Source: an uncultured Acidimicrobiales bacterium (GTDB lineage: Bacteria > Actinomycetota > Acidimicrobiia > Acidimicrobiales > SZUA-35). From it: DNA of 64,000 nucleotides. The stretch lies in contig CALKTH010000003.1 in the NCBI GenBank assembly GCA_937997485.1, positions 1 through 64,000 of the forward strand. Direction: 5' to 3'. Shown here piece by piece: positions 1 to 8,828 of this stretch. The notes under the pieces were generated by a model. It saw only the letters and a program-made list of their open reading frames with translations. It did not search any database and was not told the DNA's origin. Each line of letters begins with the position of its first letter. The stretch's first letter is position 1. The position numbers and the translations under genes are program-made.

Positions 1-1
1 G

Positions 2-1579
2 AGCGAAGGGCGGGACCTCTGGCTGGTCACGGCGACGTCGGCGACAACGGGCAGCCACGAGTCAAAGCCGGCGCACTGGGTCGACGCCAGCATCCACGCA
101 GTGGAGCTGACGGCCACGGTGGCGGCGTGCCAGCTGCTGCAGCACCTGGTCGACGGGTACGGGAGCGACGAGACCGTGACTCGTGCGCTCGACACCCGCA
201 CCTTCTACGTGGTGCCACGAGTGAACCCGGACGGGGCCGAGTGGGCCATGGCCGACAGCCCGAAGTACCGGCGATCCAGCACACGGCCCTGGCCGTGGAC
301 GGACTCGCATGCCTGGCCGGGCCTGCTACGGGAGGACGTGGACGGCGATGGCCGCTTGCTGCAGATGCGCATCGCCGACCCGAACGGGGCTTGGATGCCG
401 CATCCCGAGGATGCTCGGCTCCTCATCCCAGTCCCAGCTGAAGGAGCACCGACGGGAGTGGGGCGCTTCCGGTTGCTCGATGAGGGCTCAGTGACCGATC
501 ACGACGGCTTCACGGTGCCGACACCACGGGCCGTTGAAGGACTGGATCTCAACCGGAACTATCCGGCCGGTTGGGGACAGTCGGTACCTGGCGCTGGCGA
601 TCACCCGTTGAGCGAGCCCGAGATCGACGCACTCGTTCGAGCGTTCGCGGCTCGACCCAACATCTGCGGCTTCAATGCGTTCCACACCAGCGGTGGCGTA
701 CTCCTACGTCCGTCCTCCACTCGCAAAGACTCAGATCTGCCGCCGATGGACGTGTGGGTGTGGAAGCAACTGGGCGAGAAGGGCACAGATCTCACCGGCT
801 ATCCATCGCACTCGGTCTACGAGGACTTCACGTGGGATCCGAGTGAGACCATGAGCGGGGCGAGCGACGACTGGGCGTATGAGCACCAGGGCGTCTACGG
901 CTGGACCACCGAGTTCTGGGACATCGTGCACGCGGCGACGGGAACGAAGCAGTCCACGCACTTCTGGTACACGGGCCCCAGCGAGGCCGAGGCGCTCGCC
1001 GTCCTTCGGTGGTGCGACACCAACCATCCTTCTGGCTACGTCGACTGGTACGAGTTCGATCACCCTCAGCTCGGGCCCGTGGAACTTGGCGGCTGGGATG
1101 ACCTGAGCACGTGGACCAACCCGCCGTTCTCACACCTGCGCAACGAGGTGCAGGGGCATGCCGAGTTCGCCGTGCACCAAGCCCTGGCTGCGCCCAGTCT
1201 GGAGCTACCGCACGTCCGAGTCACCGCGCTTGGCGATGACACCTGGCAGGTCGAGGTGGGGTTGGCGAACTCCGGGTGGTTGCCGACCGATGTGACGGCT
1301 CTCGCTCGCAAGGAGAAGATGGTGAAGCCGATCGACATCGCCCTGTCGGCGGCCTCAGGGGGCGACCTCACCGTCATCGACGGTCCGAGCCGTCGTCAGC
1401 TCGGACAGCTGGAGGGACGAGTCTCGATGCGCTTCGGCGGCGGCAACGACGGCACGCCGGACCGGGCATTGGTGCGTTGGGTTGTGCAGGCAGACGAAGG
1501 GACCGAGCTCTCTGTTGTCGCCCAGCACCCTCGAGCGGGCCGAGCCACCCGAACCGTCACGCTCATCCTCGACCTGTGA
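2..1579 (+). CDS. M14-family zinc metallocarboxypeptidase, 5' truncated by window edge
   Basis: The open frame runs in from the left edge, so the true start lies outside the window. A GTG at 101 is not the start because the zinc-binding HxxE motif (His codon 95-97, Glu codon 104-106, in the context DASIHAVEL) lies just before it. Downstream are the third zinc-ligand region (NAFHTSGG) and a TTEFWD segment that fits the catalytic glutamate of M14 peptidases. The family removes C-terminal residues from peptides. The last ~150 residues are beta-rich and probably an accessory domain. Whether the protein is exported cannot be judged without its N-terminus. The gene converges on an RDD membrane protein, with a strong palindrome between them. 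Confidence 0.85.
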   Translation, partial: SEGRDLWLVTATSATTGSHESKPAHWVDASIHAVELTATVAACQLLQHLVDGYGSDETVTRALDTRTFYVVPRVNPDGAEWAMADSPKYRRSSTRPWPWTDSHAWPGLLREDVDGDGRLLQMRIADPNGAWMPHPEDARLLIPVPAEGAPTGVGRFRLLDEGSVTDHDGFTVPTPRAVEGLDLNRNYPAGWGQSVPGAGDHPLSEPEIDALVRAFAARPNICGFNAFHTSGGVLLRPSSTRKDSDLPPMDVWVWKQLGEKGTDLTGYPSHSVYEDFTWDPSETMSGASDDWAYEHQGVYGWTTEFWDIVHAATGTKQSTHFWYTGPSEAEALAVLRWCDTNHPSGYVDWYEFDHPQLGPVELGGWDDLSTWTNPPFSHLRNEVQGHAEFAVHQALAAPSLELPHVRVTALGDDTWQVEVGLANSGWLPTDVTALARKEKMVKPIDIALSAASGGDLTVIDGPSRRQLGQLEGRVSMRFGGGNDGTPDRALVRWVVQADEGTELSVVAQHPRAGRATRTVTLILDL

Positions 1580-1602
1580 CCCTGTCCACGTCCGAACACT
1601 CG

Positions 1603-1650
1603 AACTGCCACCGCAGAGTCCGGCCAGGACCGGACTCTGAGGTGGCAGTT
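1603..1650. repeat. Palindromic intergenic element, copy 1 (bidirectional terminator-like)
   Basis: A near-perfect 48-nt inverted repeat. The outer arms AACTGCCACC (1603-1612) and GGTGGCAGTT (1641-1650) are exactly complementary. The inner arms AGAGTCCGG (1615-1623) and CCGGACTCT (1630-1638) are also exact, with a 6-nt loop and one G-A mismatch. It sits between two convergent genes, as a bidirectional terminator would. A related element with the same outer core occurs at 62614-62661, in a divergent intergenic space, so it may be a dispersed repeat and not just a terminator. Confidence 0.8.
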
Positions 1651-1694
1651 GAGTCGGTGAGGGGTGTGAGGCGAGGGGGTAAGGGTGAGTTCGG

Positions 1695-2480
1695 TCAGTC
1701 GACGAATTCGACGATGCGGGTACCGGCGATGCGGTCGACCACTCTGCGGCGCTCTGAACTGAACAGGACCACAACCGCGTCGAAGATCCAAACGAGCACG
1801 GCGATGGGGATCAGGATCGAGAAGATCATCTCGGTGATTCCTCGCTTGCGAATTTGGGCAACCGAGGCGGGCTGACTCGTGTGATGATCGGCGATGCGGA
1901 GCGACGTCGCGAGATGTCCCACCTTGCCGCCCCACTTGCTCGCTCCCCAAATATCAAGCAGCACCTTGGCCAGGAGCCAACCAATCACCCAGAGCACGAA
2001 GACGAGGATGACGAACTGGCCAACGTCGTCCCACACTCCACCCCAGTAGAACTCCTCTCGGCCGGTAGTCGGGTTGATCCGCACCCAGCCATCGACGGCG
2101 TCTTCTCGGGGCAGTCCGGTAACTGGATCGACCTCGAAGATGGCGGGAGTGTCGCCCAGGCCTGCGAAGGCCACCATGACTTGCGAGCCCGCTCCCACGG
2201 CAGCACCGTTCAGCCAGCTTCCAAAGAAACGGCGCCAGTTGCCGGCCTGCTTCGCGGTCTTGGGTGAGGGTGACGACAGGGCACCAGCACTCGCCTGCGG
2301 GTGCGTCGGAGCTCCGGGAACGCCCGGCAGATGAGCGGGAACGCCGAGCTGAGGTGGCCCCGTCTCGTAGCCAGCGGGCCGAGGGGGTGTCACCGGGACG
2401 GGTGGCTGCTGCGGGACAGGCGGTGGCTGCGGCACCGGCGGTTGCTGCGGGACCCAAGGCCCTGGTGGCGTCTCACTCAC
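1695..2480 (-). CDS. RDD-family membrane protein with proline-rich N-terminus
   Basis: About 261 residues. The first ~80 are rich in Pro, Gln and Val, like the cytoplasmic low-complexity leaders of many actinobacterial membrane proteins. The rest carries three hydrophobic stretches, one after NWRRFFGSW, one around FVILVFVLWVIGWLL and one near the C-terminus around IPIAVLVWIFDAVVVLF, followed by RRRVVDRIAGTRIV, which is typical of the end of RDD domains. RDD proteins are mostly uncharacterised and some are linked to ion exchange. I chose the GTG at 2480 over the longer frame because AAAGGAAAGAT, a good ribosome site, directly precedes it. The family call is good; the function is unknown. Confidence 0.75.
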   Translation of the reverse strand: MSETPPGPWVPQQPPVPQPPPVPQQPPVPVTPPRPAGYETGPPQLGVPAHLPGVPGAPTHPQASAGALSSPSPKTAKQAGNWRRFFGSWLNGAAVGAGSQVMVAFAGLGDTPAIFEVDPVTGLPREDAVDGWVRINPTTGREEFYWGGVWDDVGQFVILVFVLWVIGWLLAKVLLDIWGASKWGGKVGHLATSLRIADHHTSQPASVAQIRKRGITEMIFSILIPIAVLVWIFDAVVVLFSSERRRVVDRIAGTRIVEFVD

Positions 2481-2673
2481 ATCTTTCCTTTCGACGCGGT
2501 TCGGCCGCGGCTGAAGCCCGAACATCATCGCTCAACTCGCCAGTGGCGGCCGGAACGACGGCGTGAACGATGGCGGAACATCGCACCGCCGGGATTGGCT
2601 TGGGCCAGCGGGCGGTTGGGAGATGCACAAGACTCCTGGCCAACGACGGCAGGCAAGCGCAGAAGGGACCAAC

Positions 2674-3906
2674 GTGCGCGCAGATGAAATGGTGACCCGC
2701 TACTTCCGAGAAGCGGCCGAGACAATCGATCTTCCCGACCACCTCTATGAGGTGCTGGAAACCTCCTATCGAGAGACCGATGTGCAAGTCCCTGTCCACA
2801 AGGACGACGGGTCGCTGGCCATTTACCGGGGCTATCGAGTGCAGCACAACGGTGCTCGAGGTCCCTACAAGGGCGGTATCCGCTACCACCCCGCTGTCGA
2901 TATCAACGAGGTGCGGGCGCTGGCCTCCCTTATGACCTGGAAGACCGCATTGCTCAACCTCCCCTTTGGCGGCGCCAAGGGCGGAGTGAACGTCGACCCT
3001 TCGGAGCTGTCCGAGCGAGAGCTGGAGGCGCTCACCCGGCGCTTCACCCAGTCCATTTCTCACATCCTCGGCCCGTACCGAGACGTGCCTGCTCCCGACA
3101 TGAACACGAACCCACAAGTGATGGCGTGGTTGATGGATGCGTACTCCGCAAAGGCTGGCTACACGCCAGCCATCGTGACAGGAAAGCCCGTTGCCTTCGG
3201 TGGAGCTCCGGGCAGGCGCGAAGCGACCGGACGGGGTGTGGTCTTCACGCTCGAGCAGGCCCTACACCGCGAGGGTCGCACGCTGGAAGGTGTGGACATT
3301 GCCATTCAGGGATTCGGCAATGTCGGCACGTGGGCAGCCAAGACCGCAGTGGAAAAGGGCGCTCGCATTGTGGCCATCTCCGACATCGAAGGCGGCGTCC
3401 GGCGTGATGATGGCATCGACGTCGACGCAGCGATCGCATTGGTCGCCGCCGGCCGGTCCGTGATCGAGCTGCCGGACGTCGATCAACTCGAGGGAGGCGA
3501 GGTGCTCCTCACCGCCTGCGACGTGCTCATCCCCGCCGCGCTCGGCGAGGTGATCACGAAAGAAAACCAGGACGACGTGCAGGCCGAGTGGATCGTGGAG
3601 GGAGCGAACAACCCGACGACGCCAGACGCCGACCAGGCGCTGCACGACCGAGGTGTGAAGATCATCCCGGACATTCTCGCCAACGGCGGGGGCGTCACCG
3701 GCTCCTACTTCGAGTGGACCCAGAACATCCAGCAGTTCACATGGGAAGAAGCGATCTTCAACGAGCGCCTGGAGAAACGCATGAAGCGGGCGGTCGATGA
3801 GACCCTCGATGCCGCCGAGCGCTGGGACGTCCGTCCTCGGCGGGCCGCCTTTGCCATCGCGATCGAACGGGTAGCTGAGGCCGCTCACATGCGCGGGTAC
3901 GTGTGA
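2674..3906 (+). CDS. gdhA: Glutamate dehydrogenase
   Basis: Catalyses reversible oxidative deamination of glutamate to 2-oxoglutarate and ammonia, linking nitrogen and carbon metabolism in the cytosol. The substrate-binding domain contains PYKGGIRYHP and the catalytic-lysine motif PFGGAKGG. The Rossmann domain carries GFGNVG and then IVEGANNPTTPDAD. The frame is open from 2563, but GTG 2674 is preferred: AGAAGGG lies 6 nt upstream and the resulting 410 residues match the usual length. An earlier start would add a low-complexity tail of about 37 residues. The upstream spacer (2481-2673) separates it from the divergent RDD gene and must hold both promoters. Confidence 0.93.
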   Translation: MRADEMVTRYFREAAETIDLPDHLYEVLETSYRETDVQVPVHKDDGSLAIYRGYRVQHNGARGPYKGGIRYHPAVDINEVRALASLMTWKTALLNLPFGGAKGGVNVDPSELSERELEALTRRFTQSISHILGPYRDVPAPDMNTNPQVMAWLMDAYSAKAGYTPAIVTGKPVAFGGAPGRREATGRGVVFTLEQALHREGRTLEGVDIAIQGFGNVGTWAAKTAVEKGARIVAISDIEGGVRRDDGIDVDAAIALVAAGRSVIELPDVDQLEGGEVLLTACDVLIPAALGEVITKENQDDVQAEWIVEGANNPTTPDADQALHDRGVKIIPDILANGGGVTGSYFEWTQNIQQFTWEEAIFNERLEKRMKRAVDETLDAAERWDVRPRRAAFAIAIERVAEAAHMRGYV

Positions 3907-3927
3907 GATCGGGCAGACTCTTTCGCT

Positions 3928-4926
3928 GTGCCTGCCAGCGACCTGTTGGACATCGAACGTCGATGGTCTGATCTCGAATCCCTCGCTGACCGCACACCGG
4001 GCATCGACCCGTGGTGTAGCGGGCCCGATTGGATCTTTCCCTCGCACCGGGCATTCGGCCCGGAGGGGGTACCCATCATTCTTGACGCGCCAGGCGTGGG
4101 CGTGGCGCTCCTGGCGCAGTACGAACGGGTGGATGGGCCGCCCGTCATCGCCGGCTTGGAACCCTTATGGGGCTTTGCCTGCCCGCTGCTCACCTCAGAC
4201 CCCGCCGCGTTCGGTGAGGTGGTGGCAGCCAATCTCCACGACCTTCCCGACTGGTCGACCATCGTGCTTCCCGGCCTGCCGCTCGACGGCCAGCTGGCGC
4301 GGGCTTTCGCCGGCCCGCTCCGTGCTCTGGGTGAGATACGGGCGGCGACGGGGATCAGCAGACAGGTCGCCGACCTCAGCGATGGTGACGACGCCTGGCT
4401 GGCCAAGCGCAGTGCACGCTTCCGACGAAACCTTCGCCGGGCGCAACGTCACGCAGAGGACGTGGGCTTGGAGATCACGAACGTTTCCGAGGACCCGGCC
4501 GTCTTCGAGCGCTGCCGGCAGATCGAGGGGGCGAGCTGGAAGGGCCAGGACGGCGACGGAATCGTTGCCCCCGAGATGGGCGAGTTCTACCGGATGATGA
4601 TCGAGCGGCTCCAGATCAGGGGCCGCCTTCGAGCCTCGATCGCGACGCTCGACGGCAAGGATGTGGGCTTCATCTTTGGGGGCGTGCGCGGCCGCCGGTA
4701 TCGCGGGCTCCAGTTGAGCTTTAGTGAGTCGGTGCGCGAGCTTTCGGTCAGCCACCTCCTCCAGCGGCAGGAGATCAAGGCTCTGGCTGATGCCGGGGCC
4801 GCCGTCTACGACCTGGGCATGGACATGGAATACAAGCGCCGCTGGGCCGATCGGGAAGAAGGATCGCTGGCCCTGATCATCGACCGGCAGCCCGTCAAGA
4901 GGCGCCGCTTCGGGGGCGCGAGCTGA
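3928..4926 (+). CDS. CelD/BcsL- or FemAB-like GNAT-fold acetyltransferase
   Basis: A 332-residue protein with the layout of the Acetyltransf_6 (CelD/BcsL, COG5653) group. The central part RNLRRAQRHAEDVGLEI, followed by a second half containing GKDVGFIFGG, the Tyr/Arg-rich RGRRYRGLQLSF and a final YDLGMDMEYKRRWAD, is characteristic. Related enzymes transfer acyl or aminoacyl groups to polysaccharide or peptidoglycan precursors, but the substrate here is unknown. The GTG start is 22 nt after the glutamate dehydrogenase stop. A GACTCT hexamer at -12 to -7 would fit a leaderless transcript. It converges closely on the HD-GYP gene, with only 9 nt between the stops. Confidence 0.7.
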   Translation: MPASDLLDIERRWSDLESLADRTPGIDPWCSGPDWIFPSHRAFGPEGVPIILDAPGVGVALLAQYERVDGPPVIAGLEPLWGFACPLLTSDPAAFGEVVAANLHDLPDWSTIVLPGLPLDGQLARAFAGPLRALGEIRAATGISRQVADLSDGDDAWLAKRSARFRRNLRRAQRHAEDVGLEITNVSEDPAVFERCRQIEGASWKGQDGDGIVAPEMGEFYRMMIERLQIRGRLRASIATLDGKDVGFIFGGVRGRRYRGLQLSFSESVRELSVSHLLQRQEIKALADAGAAVYDLGMDMEYKRRWADREEGSLALIIDRQPVKRRRFGGAS

Positions 4927-4935
4927 ACTGTCGGA

Positions 4936-6780
4936 TTAGTCCTCGACGGTGATTGTCAGCGTTCCCGTGGAACAGACACCGGCGACGTCGCACACCTCGT
5001 AGACAATGACGTCGACTCCCTCGTAGTCCTTCTCCGACTTGTAGTGAATGTGATCGTCGTGGACCCGGAAGGAATCCGCGTGGAGGGGCTCGACGACGAT
5101 CGTGAGGGCCTCTGGATCGATGGGGTCGGGGCCGTCCAGATCGTTGTCGAGAACGAAGATCCTGATGCCCTTGTCGTCCTCGACGGTCACGACGTCGGCC
5201 TGGGTGATGGGGCCCAGCACCTGCGTTGTGGTTGTTGTCGGCACGGTCGTCGTGGTCGTGGTCGTCGTCGTGGATGGCGGGGCCGTCGTGGTGGTGGCCC
5301 GTCTCGTTGTTGGTGGCGAGGTGCTGGGTGGTGAGGGCGGTGCTTGGCGGGGTGATCCCGTGGTTGATGGTTGCAGCGCACGGGGAGCGGACGTCGTGAC
5401 CTGAGCGAGGGGCGACGGCGGAGGTGATGTCGTCAAGGCTGTGCTGGACAGCGTGGTGGGCGGCGCCGTTGTCGACTCCTCCGATGGGACCTCAGGCTCG
5501 GCGGTCGTTGTCGGCGCGTCGGCGATGGAGGTGGACTGGTCAACCGTTGACGACGACGTCGATGCGGTCGGGACGATCGTCGTGGTCAACTCACTCGGCT
5601 CGGGGAGCGCCTGCTCGACATCGCTTTGGGCGGGCGCGGAGATCGTGGTAGTCGGTTTGAACGCGAGGTCTGCGGGCGGTTCAGCCATGGGCGCCAGAGC
5701 TGTGGCGCCGAGTACGGCGACGGCGGCAACCGGGGCTGCGCTCGCAGCAGGAGCGACAGCGGTGACCACGTCCAGAGCTCGAGGCAACTCTGCCAGCCAG
5801 GCGAGAGGCCCGATGGACTGGCGACGTCCGAGTGAGACGCGAAGCATGGCCCGGACAACGTCGGGATCGAACTGCTTGCCCGAACAGCGGACGAGTTCCT
5901 GTCGCGCTGCCTCTGCTGACATGGCCTTCTTGTAGGAACGGCGGGAAGTGATGACGTCGTAGGCGTCGGCGACCGCGGTGATGCGACCGGCGAGCGAAAT
6001 TTCGCGCCCGGCGAGACCGAGTGGATACCCGTTTCCATCCCAGCGTTCGTGGTGCTCCCCCGCGGCGCCGTCCCAATCTCCCAGCCAACTGGCCAAGGGT
6101 GTCAGGATCTCCTGAGATTTCTTGGGGTGATCCCGGAGAATGGCCCACTCCTCATCGGTGAGCTTGGATTCCTTGTTCAGAATCTCCGACGGAACGCAGA
6201 GCTTGCCGATGTCGTGCAGCATCACACTCCACGCAAGGCGATCTCGGGAGTGCTGGTCGAGGCCCATTTCTTCGGCGATGAGGTCGGCGTATGCCCGCAC
6301 TCGCTCTGTGTGCCCTCGGGTCAGTGGGTCGTGGGCTCCCAAGAGCCCGACAAGTTCGACCGCCTTCTCGGCGGCTGCGGTCGTGTCGTCGCCGAGACCG
6401 TTGGCATCGAGATCAGCGATTCGGGCTTGGAGCTTCTTGAGCGTTCCCGAGCGGAGGGCAACGCCAAAGCGGGACGGAGCGGCATCGGGAAAGACGAGCG
6501 ACATATTGAGCAGGGCGGCGATCGGGAGGAGTCTTGCGGTGATTCGATCGGTCAGCCGGGAGGCGACGTAGCCGACGGCGAGGGCCTGAACGATCCAGAT
6601 GGCGAGACCACCGAGACCCTCGGGGCGCCAGAACCAACGGCCGGTGTACTTGATGGCGAGCCAGGAGGCGAAGAGAGGAGCCAGGAAGGCGAGGGCACGA
6701 ACTGCGAAAGCGAGAACGGGGGACCTACCCCAGGAATGTGACTCCTCGGAGGCACCACGGGTCGGCTGACTGGTGGTCAT
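4936..6780 (-). CDS. Membrane HD-GYP phosphodiesterase with Thr-rich, apparently exported C-terminus
   Basis: A 614-residue c-di-GMP phosphodiesterase candidate. Residues ~21-97 hold two or three membrane helices. Residues ~140-310 form an HD-GYP domain with the HD pair (MLHDIGK, His189-Asp190) and an intact HHERWDGNGYP motif (243-253), so hydrolysis of c-di-GMP is plausible. A second hydrophobic stretch (~337-364) precedes ~140 residues dominated by Thr, Ser and Pro. The last ~100 residues look like a cadherin- or Ig-like module (VLDNDLDG... VIVYEVCD). The simplest topology puts the HD-GYP domain in the cytosol and the stalk and terminal module outside. There is no TATA-like hexamer at the start, so a longer leader is likely (see 6817-6896). 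Confidence 0.88.
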   Translation of the reverse strand: MTTSQPTRGASEESHSWGRSPVLAFAVRALAFLAPLFASWLAIKYTGRWFWRPEGLGGLAIWIVQALAVGYVASRLTDRITARLLPIAALLNMSLVFPDAAPSRFGVALRSGTLKKLQARIADLDANGLGDDTTAAAEKAVELVGLLGAHDPLTRGHTERVRAYADLIAEEMGLDQHSRDRLAWSVMLHDIGKLCVPSEILNKESKLTDEEWAILRDHPKKSQEILTPLASWLGDWDGAAGEHHERWDGNGYPLGLAGREISLAGRITAVADAYDVITSRRSYKKAMSAEAARQELVRCSGKQFDPDVVRAMLRVSLGRRQSIGPLAWLAELPRALDVVTAVAPAASAAPVAAVAVLGATALAPMAEPPADLAFKPTTTISAPAQSDVEQALPEPSELTTTIVPTASTSSSTVDQSTSIADAPTTTAEPEVPSEESTTAPPTTLSSTALTTSPPPSPLAQVTTSAPRALQPSTTGSPRQAPPSPPSTSPPTTRRATTTTAPPSTTTTTTTTTVPTTTTTQVLGPITQADVVTVEDDKGIRIFVLDNDLDGPDPIDPEALTIVVEPLHADSFRVHDDHIHYKSEKDYEGVDVIVYEVCDVAGVCSTGTLTITVED

Positions 6781-6816
6781 GACCGCGACCCAGCGAAGCG
6801 TTGCCGGTCACTCACG

Positions 6817-6896
6817 GCAGACGGGGCTTCCCTCCCAAGACGGCTCACTGTCTTGAGTTCGGGAGCTTTCTTCGCCTCCTTGAAGCGGCCGTCAGC
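6817..6896 (-). promoter_or_regulatory. Potentially structured leader upstream of the HD-GYP gene
   Basis: Nested complementary segments are visible. GACGG (6820-6824) pairs with CCGTC (6889-6893), extended by GC/GC past an A-A mismatch. CAAGAC (6836-6841) pairs with GTCTTG (6850-6855). GGAG (6862-6865) can pair either with CTCC at 6832-6835 or with CTCC at 6876-6879, a mutually exclusive choice like those in switching leaders. On the minus strand the block ends about 37 nt before the HD-GYP start codon. No known riboswitch consensus fits. The strand and the function are inferences. Confidence 0.35.
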
Positions 6897-6972
6897 TTTG
6901 CTCAACACCTGTAGGGCTGATGGCCCAGCTGAGAACCGCACGGCTTGTTGAGCACCTCACGCTGACCTCCGT

Positions 6973-6978
6973 TAAATT
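6973..6978 (+). promoter_or_regulatory. -10-like hexamer for the Na/phosphate transporter gene
   Basis: TAAATT ends 9 nt before the GTG start at 6988. There is no ribosome-binding sequence between them, so the transcript is probably leaderless or nearly so. Confidence 0.45.
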
Positions 6979-6987
6979 GCCGCCGTT

Positions 6988-8121
6988 GTGTCGCGCCTCT
7001 CCCTCACCTCCGTCAGAATTCCCGGACCGCTCCGCTCCGCCATCGTTGTTGGCCTCATCTACATCTTCTTGGTTGGTGTCTCGTCGCTCGAGACCGGCAT
7101 CAAGATCATGGGAGAGGACACGCAGGAGAGGTTGTTCTCCGCTGCCAGCAATCCGATCGCTGCCCTCTGTATCGGCATTCTCGGCACCGTCCTGGTGCAG
7201 TCCTCATCCGCCTCGACCTCGGTGATCGTGGGCCTCGTCGCCTCCGGGGCGCTCGGAGTCGATGATGCGGTGCCCATGGTGATGGGCGCCAATATCGGTA
7301 CGACGGTGACGAACACGCTGGTGTCGCTCGGCCACATCCGTCAGTCTGGTGAATTCCGCCGGGCATTTGCCGCGGCCACCGTCCACGACTTCTTCAATGT
7401 GCTGGCTGTCGCCATTCTCCTGCCGATCGAGCTGATCTTCGGCATCATCAGCAACATCGCCAAATCGATCAGCGAGGCGCTGGTCGGCGCATCTGGCACG
7501 GAGTGGAAGAGCCCGGTCAAGGCGTGGGTGAAGGAGCCTGTGGGTTGGCTTCGTAGTTTCTGGGAGGCCGTTGGGACCTCTGGAAATCTGGAGGGCGCCC
7601 TCATGGTGCTCACTGGCCTCGTCATCATCTTGGCCGCCCTCACCCTGATCACGAAGAACATGCGGGCCCTCGTCGCCGATCGAGTGGAGCGCTCGGTCAA
7701 TGCACTTCTGAGCCGGGGTGGAGGCGCCATTGCGCTGGTGCTCGGTCTGTTGATCACCATTGCCGTGCAGTCATCGAGCATCACGACATCGATCCTGATC
7801 CCCCTGGCGGGCGCCGGCGTGATCAGTCTGCGCAACGCCTATCCAGTAACGCTTGGCGCCAACGTGGGAACCACGATCACCGCGCTACTCGCCTCACTCG
7901 CCGCGTCGAGCCCCGAGTCGCTCACCGTTGCCCTCGCCCACACCACCTTCAACGTGGCTGGCATTCTGTTGCTCTACGTGCTGCCCTTTGCGCGAGACGT
8001 TCCGATTCGAGCGGCCGAGGCTCTGGCCGAGGTCGCCGTAGTCCGAAGGACACTCGCCGTTGCGTATGTGGCCGTGGCATTCATCGTTGTCCCGCTGATC
8101 GGCGTCGTTGTCCTCGGCTGA
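6988..8121 (+). CDS. Na+/Pi-cotransporter family protein (NptA-like)
   Basis: A 377-residue polytopic membrane protein of the Na/Pi-cotransporter family (PF02690). It shows the family's inverted repeat with duplicated QSSS motifs (VLVQSSSAST in the first half, AVQSSSITTS in the second), each followed by a glycine-rich GANIGTT or GANVGTT segment. These segments form the substrate and ion pathway in relatives. The likely role is sodium-driven phosphate handling across the cytoplasmic membrane. The next gene encodes a PhoU-like protein 10 nt downstream, a pairing often seen as a fused NptA-PhoU protein in other bacteria. Confidence 0.87.
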   Translation: MSRLSLTSVRIPGPLRSAIVVGLIYIFLVGVSSLETGIKIMGEDTQERLFSAASNPIAALCIGILGTVLVQSSSASTSVIVGLVASGALGVDDAVPMVMGANIGTTVTNTLVSLGHIRQSGEFRRAFAAATVHDFFNVLAVAILLPIELIFGIISNIAKSISEALVGASGTEWKSPVKAWVKEPVGWLRSFWEAVGTSGNLEGALMVLTGLVIILAALTLITKNMRALVADRVERSVNALLSRGGGAIALVLGLLITIAVQSSSITTSILIPLAGAGVISLRNAYPVTLGANVGTTITALLASLAASSPESLTVALAHTTFNVAGILLLYVLPFARDVPIRAAEALAEVAVVRRTLAVAYVAVAFIVVPLIGVVVLG

Positions 8122-8131
8122 AAGGCCCACC

Positions 8132-8815
8132 ATGGTTCTTGCATTCTTCAAGGGAAATTCTGGCGACGGGAAGTTCGATCACATCGTCGCGAGATCGATC
8201 ACGATGCTGGGCGACGCCCGCCATTCGTTCGACCTCGCCTCGCTTGCGCTTCTGACCGAAACCGATCCAAACGCCGTCGCCTCAGACATTCGAGAAACGG
8301 ATGTTCGCATCAACGAGGCCGAGCAGGAGCTGCGCTCGGAGTTAGTCGTGCATGTCACCGTGCAGGGCAGCGCGGACATCGGATCGGTCTTGGGCTTCAC
8401 GCTGCTGCTCAAGAAGATCGAACGCATCGGCGACCAAGCCAAGAACATCCTGGAACTCGCCGAGAACAATGTGAGCCTTGCCGGAAGTGATGAGATCGAT
8501 GAACTCATGGCAGGACGCCAGGCCGCTTCGGAACTGTTCGGCGGGGCCGGTGCCCTCTTGGGAGATCCCGATGCCGGTGACGCTGCCGTGCAAGCATTCG
8601 CCGATCGCGCCAACGCGATCACCATGGAACTGCAACAGAAGATCGATTCCTTCATGACCTCGGATCGCCCCGGGCGAGAGGTCGTTCCGCTAGCGATCTA
8701 CTATCGGTATCTCCGGCGCATCGTGGCCAATCTGCTCGGCGTGGTGCGAACATCAGCCGAGCCGATCCCCCATGTCGACTACCTCGAGGGCGGCACCGTC
8801 GATACCGACGACTGA
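8132..8815 (+). CDS. PhoU-like regulatory protein
   Basis: A 227-residue, mostly helical cytosolic protein with the PhoU pattern: acidic, regularly spaced helices with SLALLTETDPNAVASDIRETD, INEAEQELRSELV, and LKKIERIGDQAKNILELAEN in place of the usual RxxERIGDxAxNI signature. PhoU proteins sense or adjust phosphate uptake and bind metals. The ATG at 8132 is preferred to GTG 8108 because GAAAGG lies 6 nt upstream and it does not overlap the transporter gene. It forms an apparent two-gene operon with the preceding NptA-like transporter, so its job is probably to restrain that transporter. Confidence 0.8.
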   Translation: MVLAFFKGNSGDGKFDHIVARSITMLGDARHSFDLASLALLTETDPNAVASDIRETDVRINEAEQELRSELVVHVTVQGSADIGSVLGFTLLLKKIERIGDQAKNILELAENNVSLAGSDEIDELMAGRQAASELFGGAGALLGDPDAGDAAVQAFADRANAITMELQQKIDSFMTSDRPGREVVPLAIYYRYLRRIVANLLGVVRTSAEPIPHVDYLEGGTVDTDD

Positions 8816-8828
8816 GCGGGAGCCCGGG

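Noticed and set aside
6781-6987. A c-di-GMP-I (GEMM) riboswitch before the HD-GYP gene
   Set aside because: A GCAAAGC segment is present on the minus strand, but the helix with a GNRA tetraloop and the tetraloop receptor that define the class are not.
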